Shown here one piece after another: positions 24,398 through 34,914 of a stretch of 64,000 nt of DNA. The position numbers were made by a program, and so were the translations under genes. Positions within the stretch are counted from its first letter, which is position 1. The number at the start of each line of letters is the position of its first letter. Source of the stretch: Siphonodentalium dalli (taxonomy: Eukaryota; Mollusca; Scaphopoda; Gadilida; Siphonodentaliidae); assembly GCA_032622095.1 (NCBI GenBank), contig CP136063.1, forward strand, positions 6,615,814 to 6,679,813. The letters run 5' to 3'. The notes under the pieces are model-generated. The model saw only the letters and a program-made list of their open reading frames with translations. It did no database searches and had not been told where the DNA came from.

Positions 24398-24852
24398 AGG
24401 TGGATTATCTCTTTGTAAACATGTATTATATAGTTACCGGTTTATAAAATATTATGTCTGAGTCGAAGACTCCTGTCCGGAAATGCCTCTATCGACTAAT
24501 ATTCATTTTATGTCGATTATTTTCTGGTCTAAAAAGGTGTGGTTGTTTAGCTAACGAACAATATTAGTTACTGTTAACAGAGACCAGAAATTTTATTGCG
24601 TAATTCACAAATAAAAGTTAATTATACCCATTATCGTTTATAACTATGGAATAAAACAATACAACCAATCAATCTGGGACATTTTACGTTCGGTGCGAAG
24701 CCATAAGGACAGCCTAAAGCTCTCTGTCGCTATATGGTATCACCCGAATGGTATGTTCTAAAAATAGACAAATAAACGGGCCCAATAAAATATTCGAAAT
24801 AAAATCAATATTAATTGATAGAAGCCTTTCCTGACAGGGGTCTTCAGTTCAT
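24398..24852 (-). mobile_element. TTAA-flanked foldback MITE, truncated copy
   Basis: Starts after ttaa (24394-24397) with aggtggattatctctttgta, then carries the same internal sequence as 31671-32199 in reverse orientation (ttgtttagctaacgaacaat; ctgttaacagagaccag; caatcaatctgggacatttt; gcgaagccataaggacagcc). It breaks off after gacaggggtcttcag at about 24852, so the distal terminus is missing. Confidence 0.8.
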
Positions 24853-26564
24853 AGCGCCCGCTCTCCCGCGGCGAAGCCGCGGAAGCGAAGCGACCAGGGT
24901 ATACGTATGCGAATATGAGATATATACTAATCGACTTTTTCGGCCCAATCTAAAAATAAATTGAAATCACCTAAAATAGGATAATTTATTCATAATTCAA
25001 AGGTCAGCGGAGTCAAAAAATGATTGTTGGCGACGGCCGCCATTTTGTATTAATTAATGCCACCTCGAAATGTGTAATTGGGCAAAATGCTCCAGGGCAA
25101 AAATAAAAAACTTTGATCTAGCAACTGTTAGCTATACTTCATTATATGTAGGAACATCATGCTCCTAAAGCCAAATATAGTTTCGATAAGTGAATGTAAA
25201 TTGAACAAAAGCTCTGGTTAACAAAAAGTTAAATTGCATGAAAACGTTTTGTTTACATATTTCATAAAATTATTAAAAATATTTACCCCGAAAGAGGAAT
25301 CTAGCGACCTTGCTGGCCGTTTACATATTATCTTCAATTTTCTAACGGTATTTCCGCCTAAAAGATTGATGAAATATTATCAAAGTTCAAGGCCGACAAA
25401 CGGAAACTTTAAGTTCCGATTGAAGGATCGCAGAGTCATTTTAAGATTGCTTCTTGGGAAACCAGTAAAGGCGTCATGACATCAAGACGTACATCATGAC
25501 GTCACTACCGACACCGGCGCGCAAAATTCCAGACAGGACTGCGTCGATGGCCAGACAGCTGAGACTCGTATTACATGGCAGGCTAAATATCCACATTTAC
25601 TTTATATGTGATTATTTACATACATTGTATATATCATTTTCTTGTGTCCAATTATATAAAGGGTGGATACACACATGCATGTAATTTCTGTATGTAAAAT
25701 ACATGTATTTTACATGGTCACACTCATAATTGACAACATTAATCACCTGCGCGCGAGCGGTTCATTGTTAACAGGCCAGACAAGTGAGTAGTGCTAAGCG
25801 AAGTCAAATTGTCTTCTATCAGTACATTTAAGGCCAGTCCAAAACATGTCTTCTCTTACGGACGCGGAAATTAGTCAAGTCTGTGTGATATCTGGCATTT
25901 TATTAATGCACGAACACCAGAAGCCATACGTCTGGCATATGCAGGCTTGATGTAGAACATTTTCAACCATGATGCTTGTTTGGGTGGGGTCTCGAAAGCT
26001 TCAAATCGCTTAGGGACTTAGTTGAATGTATCGGTCGGAATAATCTGGGCAAGAAGGTACAATATGATATGTTTTACTTAAATAGCTCAGAGTTAGCCAC
26101 CCCGCCTGGTAGCTTTCGGGGTCATATATAGCCCCTGTATGCGTCGGGGAAATCCTAATCCACCACTGCTATAAATAAGAGAGGACTGGTAGTTATTTAA
26201 ATAGAAAGTCTACCATATGGGTTATCCCACGAACAATTATTTTAAGTGGCCTGGCGACTCGGTCCAAGATAACGACTTATCTACATTCCGACTTAATTGG
26301 AACTAGAACTCAGTGCGTTCAACACGTAGGCAATGATTGGGTTGTCAGTGGACACTATTACATCGTCTGTATGATCCATGTAAAACGCCAAATACACGAT
26401 AATTGCATATATTACATGCATGTGTGTATCCACTCTTAGGGTTTATCATCAAATCCTTCTTTTTCAGATAACAATTCATCCGATAATCCCATGAACAGTA
26501 ACAAGCGGGCGCTAATTACGTTTACGTACATGATCATATTATTGATTATGTTATACCCAATTTA
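24853..26564. other. No confident gene
   Basis: Begins with a GC-rich palindromic patch (ctcccgcggcgaagccgcgg, about 24862-24884) inside otherwise AT-rich DNA. Frames at 25234-25479 and 25496-25684 have no recognisable domain and no splice support. Confidence 0.45.
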
Positions 26565-26594
26565 AAATTTGTTATTTAAAGAGATAGTCCAGCT
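26565..26594 (+). mobile_element. Solo terminus of the TTAA-flanked MITE family
   Basis: ttgttatttaaagagatagt and ccagct precede ttaa (26595-26598). They match the terminal sequence of the elements at 24398 and 31671. Only the end is present. Confidence 0.6.
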
Positions 26595-26978
26595 TTAAAG
26601 AACAATTATTGACTTGTTATGTACTGATAGTTATCGTTCCTGATCTTACTTGTTGATACGTCAGTATTCAGAAGCTATGCCGACTTGGTGAATGAACATG
26701 AAACATTCCATCACGTCACGGAAAATCTTAGGCAAATGTGCTGTACCGCTCCAACGGCAACATCGTTTGAACAACGCTCAATAGTTATAGACAAATAAAT
26801 AAATGAGGTATCAACGTGTTTGAACACATAGACTGCTTGTAACCGTCAAAATGTTAAGGTTTGTGTCAGTTCGTCATATAGTGGTTGTGTACGTTTGCTC
26901 ATTTTTCAATGCGTGGCACTCACCAACCTCGAAAGCACGTGATGCCCCATCGTGCATGTTACCGGCTTATGATTGGTC

Positions 26979-27129
26979 CTAAACATGTCACGTGCCTGGC
27001 AACAAGCCACAATGTCTCACGTGAAGAGGAGCAACCCATGTTTTGTTATCCTATTACTAAAGCAAAACCTATGTTGCTCCTCTTCACTTGAGACATTGTG
27101 GTTTGTTGCCAGGCACTTGACATGTTTAG
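26979..27129. repeat. Inverted repeat, ~58-bp arms
   Basis: The left arm (26979-27036, from cctaaacatgtcacgtgcct) and right arm (27071-27129, ending caggcacttgacatgtttag) pair almost completely around a loop of about 35 bp. It occupies the same position, relative to the dispersed repeat at 27160-27620, as the 44288-44392 hairpin does to its own copy. Confidence 0.85.
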
Positions 27130-27159
27130 GTCCAAGCAGAAGCTGTTAACAGTTCATTG

Positions 27160-27620
27160 AGTCGCTAGTGTTCCCTTTCGTGATTATGTATATTTTCGGT
27201 AACTTCGTATCGTCCTATAAGATTGCTGTCCATATAAGATAGCCAGTCTTTATGCGTTTCATAATTCCAGTTTATTACAATAATTATGGTAGTTAAATGG
27301 TCAATACCGGTCCATGCAATGTAAACCAATAAGCCATACAATTTGTTACCCCCTTATGCAATATCGTGTTGTGCGCGGAATTGACTCGTGATGTTAATTT
27401 CATTGCGATCGTCCCCGAATTATATTGGGAAGTTGTCGATTTCCTGAATATGCTTCCATATGTTTCAATGCTCCCAAGTACATCGCGATCCCCTCACAAA
27501 AACATCTATGATATTAATGGAGACACGACAGAGCGGTCTGATATGAGGGATACACGTATACATACGACACACGTGTGCATTACGTTGTACACCAGCAATA
27601 TTGTATAACCCCATGCGGGC
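27160..27620 (+). repeat. Dispersed ~460-bp repeat, copy 1
   Basis: Co-linear with 44470-44945. Shared landmarks are gattatgtatattttc, caatgcaatgtaaaccaata, attgggaagttgtc and cattacgttgtacaccagc. Small frames in both copies are not conserved. Confidence 0.8.
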
Positions 27621-27974
27621 CCAAGGTAGAATGTGCTTTCCGCCCCACTGCGAGTGGTAAGACTCCCCAAATGTGGCACAATGTTTGCCATGGAGTGCAT
27701 CCCATGCGGTGGGGTGAAGGCATCCTGAATGTACTACTGCGGCTATTTCACGTGAGGCATCGTCCTGCGGATACGGCTTAGCCTCACTGGTCATACATCT
27801 CTTCAAGACGGGTAGTTGAGTCAATCAGCTAGTCACGCCTCTCCACAGTTTTTCAGATTACTTTTCTGCAATATGTTATATTATGTTTCTGGTGTCTAAA
27901 AAGTGTCTAGAATGACCATCCGCAATGTTCCAGTGATACTGAGTTATATACACAGTACTTGGTTGTTGATCCGA

Positions 27975-28850
27975 ATGTCAAGAGGCCTTCCGTGTTTTTA
28001 TTGATAAACCGTTACAAAACATAGCCAAACAATTCAAATATGTCAAACCGATCAAGACTGGGCCACTAAGACAGCAATGGCTATCTTCTGATCGAATGTT
28101 CAAGAAATTCAAGCTGACGCTCGTATACAATTAACATATATTTCGCAAACATCAGTGTTAATTACTCCCCACAAGCCATTGAACAGTGTCAGAGCTGTGT
28201 TGAGAACTCACGATAAAGCCGATTCTTTTTAATCAGAGTTATTGGCTGAGTTAGCGCCACAGGTACTTACAGAAGTCCACATATTTCCAAAAAACAGTTG
28301 ATGGACAAAAAGTTTCTCTGAATAGTTATATTCTGACATTCAATCGGAGCAAACATCTAACGACATTGCAGGTTGGGAATATGAAGATGTACTTAAACAT
28401 ACATTCCAAACCCATTGCTGCGATATTTTAAATGTCAGAGGTATGGCCATGGCCAGGACAATTAAAAAAAAGTAAAAACCATATGTGCAAGGTGTTCTAG
28501 TTCTGGTCCATTCACAAGGTTTGTACGAATCTCAAGCAGTGTTTAAACTATCAATGTTGCAATGGATCGCACATTTGGGATTACGAATTACAGATTCAAC
28601 GATGTAATGCTGAGAGGCATCTATCATATACAGATGTTAAGAAAATAGTTGGCCCTCGACCTTCCATTCCTGATACCACAAACTCCACAATCGTTTCTAC
28701 ACAGCGTGTGTTGATGCCAGCGCAAGTATTCAAACCAAACCCGTTAGTACATGCATACCACTCGCAACACAAGTTGAGGCGATTGATATTATTCCTTTTT
28801 CAGAACCTGAAGCGCCTGTTATGGATAGAGCTTCCGTAATTGAGTCATGT
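27975..28850 (+). pseudogene. Degenerate LINE ORF1 (gag-like nucleic-acid-binding protein)
   Basis: Frameshifted relic of a non-LTR retrotransposon ORF1. Reading across frames gives NSYILTFNRSKHLTTLQ-like sequence, then a zinc knuckle core FKCQRYGHGQ near 28423-28455, a second cysteine cluster CARCSSSGPFTR, a third C-x4-C-C-N-G-S-H, and the post-knuckle phrase KKIVGPRPSIPDTT near 28640. ORF1 proteins of I/Jockey-like LINEs have this order and bind element RNA. Stops and shifts make it non-functional. No endonuclease or reverse transcriptase follows directly. Confidence 0.75.
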
Positions 28851-29224
28851 CTTCCGAAACAAACTATGCAACGTTGCTACTGTGCTGCTATATCTCCTAT
28901 ATATTTATTTGGAAGTTGATCCTATTGTTCGAAAAGAAAAGTCGCATGTTGCTTCGAAACGCAGATCGCCAAAATTTCGACTCTCCGAAAGGGATGTGCA
29001 CCTTTGAGCATTCAAAAATTGGTCAGATTATTGACGAGAAACAGTCTCTGTTTACCAATTTAAATTAATTTCGTTGTCCACTAATACGGAATTGGATCAA
29101 AGTGTATTGTATTGTAGAACACACTTGTAACAGTCTAAAACGAAGCTATTGGCATCCTCCAAACATTCCGAACACAAACGAAGCAGCCATTAAGATGGAT
29201 TGGGTGTAGAGCTCTTATGGGTAA

Positions 29225-29340
29225 TTAAATATTAAACAGTGTCACTTTACACCTGAATGACTTGAAGTTACAAGCTGGCCCGGAACATCTGGTAGAAACT
29301 ACTGAGATGCGTGGACGGTATTGATATCCATGTATGTATG
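29225..29340 (-). pseudogene. Possible terminal-exon remnant
   Basis: The minus frame ends FRCKVTLFNI followed by sequence homologous to that after the frame ending SYKVPLFNN at 23545 (attaaacagtg(g/t)cacttta in both). The shared C-terminal codons and 3' flank suggest duplicated last exons or a shared repeat. No domain is recognised, so function is unknown. Confidence 0.3.
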
Positions 29341-29499
29341 TCAATGCATATACGTGGGAGCGTGATACGTGATCGATGCATTGTCGCGGTCTTTGGTTTG
29401 TCAGAGCGATTCGAGCAAAACTAAGTGTCCGCATGAAATATTCAGAAGAATCGTATTGTCTCCATATCTTTACCACAATCGTTTTACTGCGTTTTACTG

Positions 29500-30075
29500 C
29501 CAACCAGAAATTATCGTGAGCACCGTCACCGATACCGTTTCCATAGATGCCATACATCGTCGGCGGGACATATAGCCTAGGCATTAACTGTGAGCATCAT
29601 TACGGACACCGCGTCCATAGACTCCATACATCGTCGGCGGGACATCGAACCTAGGCATTACTGATACCGTGTCCATATAATCCATACATCGTCGGCGGGA
29701 CATAGAACATAAGCATTACTGATACCGTGTCCATATATTCCATACATCGTCGGCGGGACATCGAGCCAAAAACAGTAGCTGCGAGCATCATTACGGACAC
29801 CGCGTCCATATATCGTCGGTGGGACATCGAACCTATAACTATTTATGAACACTACATTGACACCGCGTCCATATAGCATCGGTGGGACATCGAACCTATA
29901 ACTATTTCTGAACACTACATTGACACCGCGTCCATAGCTGGGACATTGAACCTACAACTATTTCTGAACACTACATTGACACCGCGTCCATAGGTGAAAC
30001 ATCGAACCTATAACTATTTCTGAACACTACAGTGACACTGCGTCCATATGTGGAACTTCTAACCTATAATTATTT
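29500..30075 (+). repeat. Compound minisatellite with ~45-75-bp units
   Basis: Two related unit types built on gataccgtgtccata/gacaccgcgtccata. The first half carries catacatcgtcggcgggaca; the second carries aacctataactatttctgaa and cactacattgacaccgcgtc. It runs right up to the start of the PAN-like exon at 30105, so it would lie in that gene's promoter or 5' UTR. Confidence 0.85.
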
Positions 30076-30104
30076 TGAGCACTACACTGACAACCCATCG
30101 TAAG

Positions 30105-31622
30105 ATGAAGCCTAACTCAATGCCACGAGCTTATTCGTTAGCTCTCTCAAGCTTGCTGATGTGTCATCAAATCGTTGGTGGCTTGCATGTGACCATGTCG
30201 ATTTCCGGATTTAAGACATATTCTGAGATGGTGATTCCGGTGATCACGAAGAACCGCACGGTGAGCCCGTTCAGGAATGAAATGCAGTGTGGAGCAGGGT
30301 TGGGGTAATCGTAATCAGTAATCGTAATCAAAGTAATCGATTACAAAATTTGGAGTAATCGTCTGTAATCAGTAATCATGACATTTCTTGATTACAAGTA
30401 ATCGTATTCGTAAACGATTACTTTCAAATGTACCTGTAATCATGATTACATTTTGATTACTTTTTGATTACTTTTACTAAAATATCCATATGGATGACTA
30501 TTGGATACTCATAGTCTCATACCGTGGAGTGTGCAAAGATACAAACAACATATTATAAAGTTAGTACAATTATGTCAGGTGTTATGTTAGTGGTAGAGTG
30601 TGTATGTATATTCTGGCAGTGGACACAGATAACAACACACAATTGTTGAATACAACATGAATGGCAATAAACTTGTGATACAGACAATGAAATGTTCCAA
30701 TATGAATAAATAGGCTAGCCAACTTCAATTATGATTAAATTGAATTGGGACTGCTGCAGACAATGGCTGTAGAGTCACACTGGTACAATATGGCCAATTA
30801 ACTGAACAAAGCAGGTGTGATGTACATCAGTCGACCTCGGTAATTAGCTGGTTTGTCATTTACTGCACTCATGGAGTTAAGCCTCATTTAATCCTCATCA
30901 GGATTAACAATGGATGATCATCAAATAAATCTTAGTGTTATCTTCATTGTGTTGGGTATTGAATCTAACAGAACATGCAAATAATTTATAATTGTTTCTG
31001 GTGATATTTTCATAAATATTATGCGTTAGTTTGAATGCATGTAAGAAAATTTAAAATATATTAAAATATATTTACATAAATAAATACACATAAAACATAA
31101 TGTATTCCCAATAAATTGGTGCATAACTTCATGATGAAACCTTTCCAATACATGTAAATGTAAAAAAGTTTATATGTTTATTTTATTTCTTTCATCTTTC
31201 TATTTTTTCAGTCGTTTCTTGTTTCCATGTTATGCAGTGATGTCTTTATTCAATCAAATTTGATATGTTAATTTGAATTATTTCATTACTTATTCCTATG
31301 TGTGATCAAAATGGTTGGAAACTAACAATTGTAATCAGATGTAATCAATAAGTAATCGATTACATTTACTAAAGTAATTGTAATCGTAATCGATTACATT
31401 GGAAAAAATGTAATCAGTAATCGTAATCGTAATCATGTAAATCAAAAGTAATTGTAATCGTAATCGATTACATTGGCATGTAATCGCCCCAACCCTGGTG
31501 TGGAGTGATGTGTAGTAAAACCGAATGGTGTCAACTAGTCCGGTATGATCAAGCGATGGCATCATGTTTCATATCAGAGGGAAATCAAGGAGGCGATTCT
31601 GGAGCCGTGAAGTTGAAAACTG
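30105..31622 (+). pseudogene. First coding exon of a secreted PAN/apple-like protein, interrupted by a hAT-type element
   Basis: The exon is in two pieces, 30105-30294 and 31506-31622. Leaving out the inserted element and one target duplication gives 307 bp: 102 codons plus one base, ending at a GTGAGG donor (31623), phase 1. That equals the minus-strand paralog at 18256-18562 in length, and conserved positions fall at the same residues (WC at 71-72, RYD at 76-78, SEGN at 87-90). Residues 1-26 look like a signal peptide (SLALSSLLMCHQIVGG). As it stands the frame hits a stop a few codons into the insert, so this allele is probably inactive unless the insert is spliced out. The next exon may be 38027-38355, which accepts phase 1. 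The domain call rests on the cysteine pattern. Confidence 0.7.
30295..31497. mobile_element. 1203-bp hAT-type non-autonomous element
   Basis: Ends cagggttgggg... and ...ccccaaccctg, with a perfect 8-bp target duplication gtgtggag at 30287-30294 and 31498-31505. Both are hAT hallmarks. About 130-180 bp at each end is made of reiterated gtaatcgtaatc/taatcgattac words, likely subterminal transposase-binding repeats. The central ~850 bp is AT-rich with no transposase frame. The clean duplication, and the still recognisable exon either side, indicate a recent insertion. Confidence 0.92.
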
Positions 31623-31670
31623 GTGAGGAATATTCGCAATTATACAATGATTCTTGTCACATTGACTTAA

Positions 31671-32199
31671 AGGTGAATTATCTCTTTAAATAACAAATTT
31701 AAAATAGTTGCGTGAGTCTAAAATACTAACTGTGAATTGAAGACTCCTGTCCGGAAAGGCTATCAATAATATAAATTTTATTTCGAATATTTTATTATGA
31801 AATGAGATGATTCATTGGGACACTTTATTTGTCTATTTTTAGATCAGACAATTCAGGCGATATCATATAGCGACAGATATCATTAGGTTGTCCCTACGTA
31901 CCGAACGTCAGATGTCCCAGATTGATTGATTGTATTGCTGTATTCCATAGTTATAAGCGATAAAGAGTATAATTAACGTCTATTTGTGAAACAATTACAC
32001 AATAAAATTTATGGGCTCTGTTAACAGTAACCGATATTGTTCGTTAGCTAAACAACCACACCTTTTCTGACAAGAACATATTCGAAATAAAATCAATATT
32101 AATCGATAGAAGCATTCCCGGACAGGAGTCTTCGATTCATTTCTGATATTTTATAACCCGGTAAATATATAATATATGTTTGCAAAGAGAAATCCACCT
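31671..32199 (+). mobile_element. 529-bp TTAA-flanked foldback MITE, full copy
   Basis: TTAA at 31667-31670 and 32200-32203. The ends are aggtgaattatctcttt and aaagagaaatccacct, and the inverted arms extend over about 130 bp with the paired block gaagactcctgtccgga/tccggacaggagtcttc. The insertion starts about 45 bp after the donor of the PAN-like exon. TTAA targeting suggests piggyBac-type mobilisation, but the termini are not the canonical CCC type, so this stays a suggestion. Confidence 0.85.
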
Positions 32200-32449
32200 T
32201 TAAGAATTAGTCAGCAATACAAGGATTTAGCGGATTGTATGGGATCTGCACATATAAACAAATACTGGGGAGTATAACGGCAACTGTAGTCTGTGTTAAA
32301 TTTGACATTACTTGTGTGTTGCTTTAATTATTTTACAAAACTGCGAAACTTCACAAACATGTAAAACGTTGGGAAACGTGGCATAATGTTCGTATTCACA
32401 GAAGGCAACGCCATGTGGTAGGTTATTGGGCAATACATCGTCGCGATAA

Positions 32450-33840
32450 ATGAGCTTTTGATACCGCTCAATCGGTTATGGGTACAACCCAATCCGTCTC
32501 GCCCTCCACTCATGGCGACGATGGTTCAAATCCACATGTGTCCATGATGGACTTTGTAACTCGAAAGCGTTTTTCTGTTGGAGTTGCCAGTTACTCGCCG
32601 ATGGCCAGTGGTTTTCCGCACATGGTCGACTAGTTTTGCAGTCATTGAAATCACTGTTAGATTAGCCTGTGTTTTGGATTTCCTCCACTACTACACAGGC
32701 AATGCCGTGATATTAGGGTCCTGCGAATTGGACATTTTTATCGAATCGAATATCGAATCGAATCACATATGTGTGTTGCATTCTCAAATGGGCATGTTTT
32801 GTCAACGATTAGTCGATTTGTGAAACGTTTTATGAACTACATGGACGAGGTTCCATCATAACTTATATGGCGATGAACCATCGTTTGCAATACTATTAAC
32901 TTAATGATAATTGTCGAGAGAACAAAAAACAGATTAAAACGTCCATGCGGCCGTCACGGCGATTAATATATAACCACTAAACTGATTATTGGAACTAAAA
33001 TCACGCGAAATTTATACTGTTTGCATGTTCATGTGTATATGCAAAATTTCAAATCGACATTTGGAATCACCCATTGTTATAAACTTGAAGATGCAACACC
33101 AGTCGCAGGGTAGCCTGTTTGTGTAGTGCTGTATGGATGCTTCTTGGACAGATGATTCCATAGATGGATCGTTGTCCCAGATGCTGGCGATTTCTACACC
33201 ATTTTGCATCCATCACACGTGTAAGTCCCTGCCTGCATCCTTATCATGTCTAAAATAAACATGAATAACGGACATATTGTCAACTGTCAAAGAATGCTCC
33301 GAAACTGAAAGTCAACCCCAAAAGAAAATACGGCCAAAATGCAGTTTTCAATACCATGTTGTTTAAATTCTCAGCTATATTACATGACGCAGAATCTGAG
33401 ACAGATAGACGGCGGATAACGCTAGAGGTTGCTCTGTCCCATAGGTATTATAATTTACCTGCGTTGTCGGACCATCGGCGATCTCCGAGCGTTTGGCTAC
33501 CTTGTTCAAAGCTATAATCAGATGTATTTAGTCGTCCTATAGTGGCCAATTGCTTATTATATGTAATAAATATAATCGCGACGTACAATACGAATTATAA
33601 GGTGCATATATACATCATGTTCTCTATTATATGGCAAAAAAACATATAAGAGCCTACTTTTCTATCAGTGTATATTCGAAATTTCGAGTTGGCAATTTCG
33701 ACTCGAATTCGAATCGAATTTGACTTTCGAATCGAATCTCGATTCGAATATCGAATATTCGCAGGACCCTACGTGATATGGCCTTAGTCGCCGGAAGCGA
33801 CATTAAACCCCAAGTCAATCAATAACTCAATCAACAAATG
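32450..33840 (+). mobile_element. tRNA-type SINE, split by a nested hAT element
   Basis: The two pieces 32450-32713 and 33772-33840 form one SINE. The head holds a B-box-like ggttcaaatcc (about 32525-32535) with an A-box-like region upstream near 32470. The tail is tatggccttagtcgccggaa and gcgacattaaaccccaagtc, then a tcaatcaat-type end. The middle reads cctccactactacacaggca. A degenerate copy of the tail is also present at 16152-16250. Type of SINE inferred from the pol III box and tail. Confidence 0.7.
32714..33771. mobile_element. 1058-bp hAT-type element nested in the SINE
   Basis: TIRs tagggtcctgcgaat (32714) and attcgcaggaccctA (to 33771), with a perfect 8-bp target duplication cgtgatat at 32706-32713 and 33772-33779. 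Both subterminal regions are made of tcgaat/attcga words (32748-32765; 33690-33755). No transposase frame; non-autonomous. Different family from the 1203-bp element at 30295 and the ~535-bp MITE. Confidence 0.9.
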
Positions 33841-33865
33841 AAACTGCAGGGATGTTACTTACCAC

Positions 33866-33970
33866 CAGGGATCGCGCTGCAACTTGTCAATGGCAAAAAT
33901 AATTCACATTTGGCAAAAACTATTTTCATTTGGCAAAAGGTTTGGCAAGTCACTTATTAATTCCTCAATA
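33866..33970. mobile_element. 5' fragment of the ~535-bp hAT-type MITE family
   Basis: cagggatcgcgctgcaactt, then catttggcaaaa repeats and gtttggcaagtca, match the left end of the copies at 9437 and 34369. The remainder was not recognised, so it is truncated or heavily diverged. Confidence 0.65.
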
Positions 33971-34368
33971 TCCAATCAATGTTCCAGAAAATGATACTAT
34001 CGGGGATAACATTTGCTTACCACGTAGCATATGCAGGCTACCGTTAATTTTCTGGCACCCTATGACGAAATGCCAGCAAAACAATACGTGCAAACCTATG
34101 AACATACCACATGTTGTACACATAACCGAATGGGGAGAAGTCACAATGTGTCATTTTCTATCGTAATGTTTGTTTTTAATGTTCGACTCCATGCTATATA
34201 CATGTCATGAATAATTCAGTGTTTGAAAAATGTTTTATTTAAAGTCCTTTTTTTTGTTCAGGTTTTAGATTGCCACCCGGAGTTGACGACTTTCGATCGA
34301 TTTGTCTGCATGGAGCAACAATCAGAACATTAATATAATCGACACATAGATATTCATGATATAAGCAG

Positions 34369-34906
34369 CATGGTTCGCGCTGCCATTTGCCAATGGCAGA
34401 AATCATTCACATTTGGCAAAACATATTTTCATTTGGCAAGTAGATTTTAATTCCTCGAGAAAATTTAACAATATTGGACGTCAATACCATTAATTTCAGG
34501 AAACTCTTACAACATAATTATATTTGTTGTGTTTTATAAGGTTTAGGTTAAGTTAACACCTATTAAGATGCCGTTAATCGCATAGCATTAGTACCGATTA
34601 TTGGATTTATTACTAGTATTTAATGTGGGGGTGGTGTTTACATAGCTAATATTGTGCCCTCCTGATGAAGCAACCCATATACCATTGTATTGTTTGGTGA
34701 TTGGTTTATTGGTGTATGATAAACCACTATAGAGATGCGAGTATAATCATTATTTACTAATTAACTGCTTTTCTAACAATACCAAGTCGTTCAAATAGCG
34801 AGTGTCGAAATATAAGACTTAAGGTTGCAGAATATGATACTATCATAAATATTTTCATTTGGCAAATTATTTGGCAAAAGCAAATTTCTGTTCAGCGCGG
34901 ACCCTG
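34369..34906. mobile_element. 538-bp hAT-type MITE, full copy
   Basis: Starts catggttcgcgctgcc and ends ttcagcgcggaccctg. The flanking octamers ataagcag (34361-34368) and agaagcag (34907-34914) match at 7 of 8 positions, as expected for an older hAT insertion. Internal sequence parallels 9437-9971 (tggtgtttaca..., catttggcaaaa, tcgaaatataagac). Confidence 0.85.
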
Positions 34907-34914
34907 AGAAGCAG

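Noticed and set aside
25234-25684. Two consecutive plus frames of 81 and 62 codons
   Set aside because: No recognisable motif, no splice support, and located beside truncated MITE sequence.
27465-27824. 119-codon minus frame
   Set aside because: Overlaps a dispersed repeat whose other copy (44470-44945) does not keep the frame.
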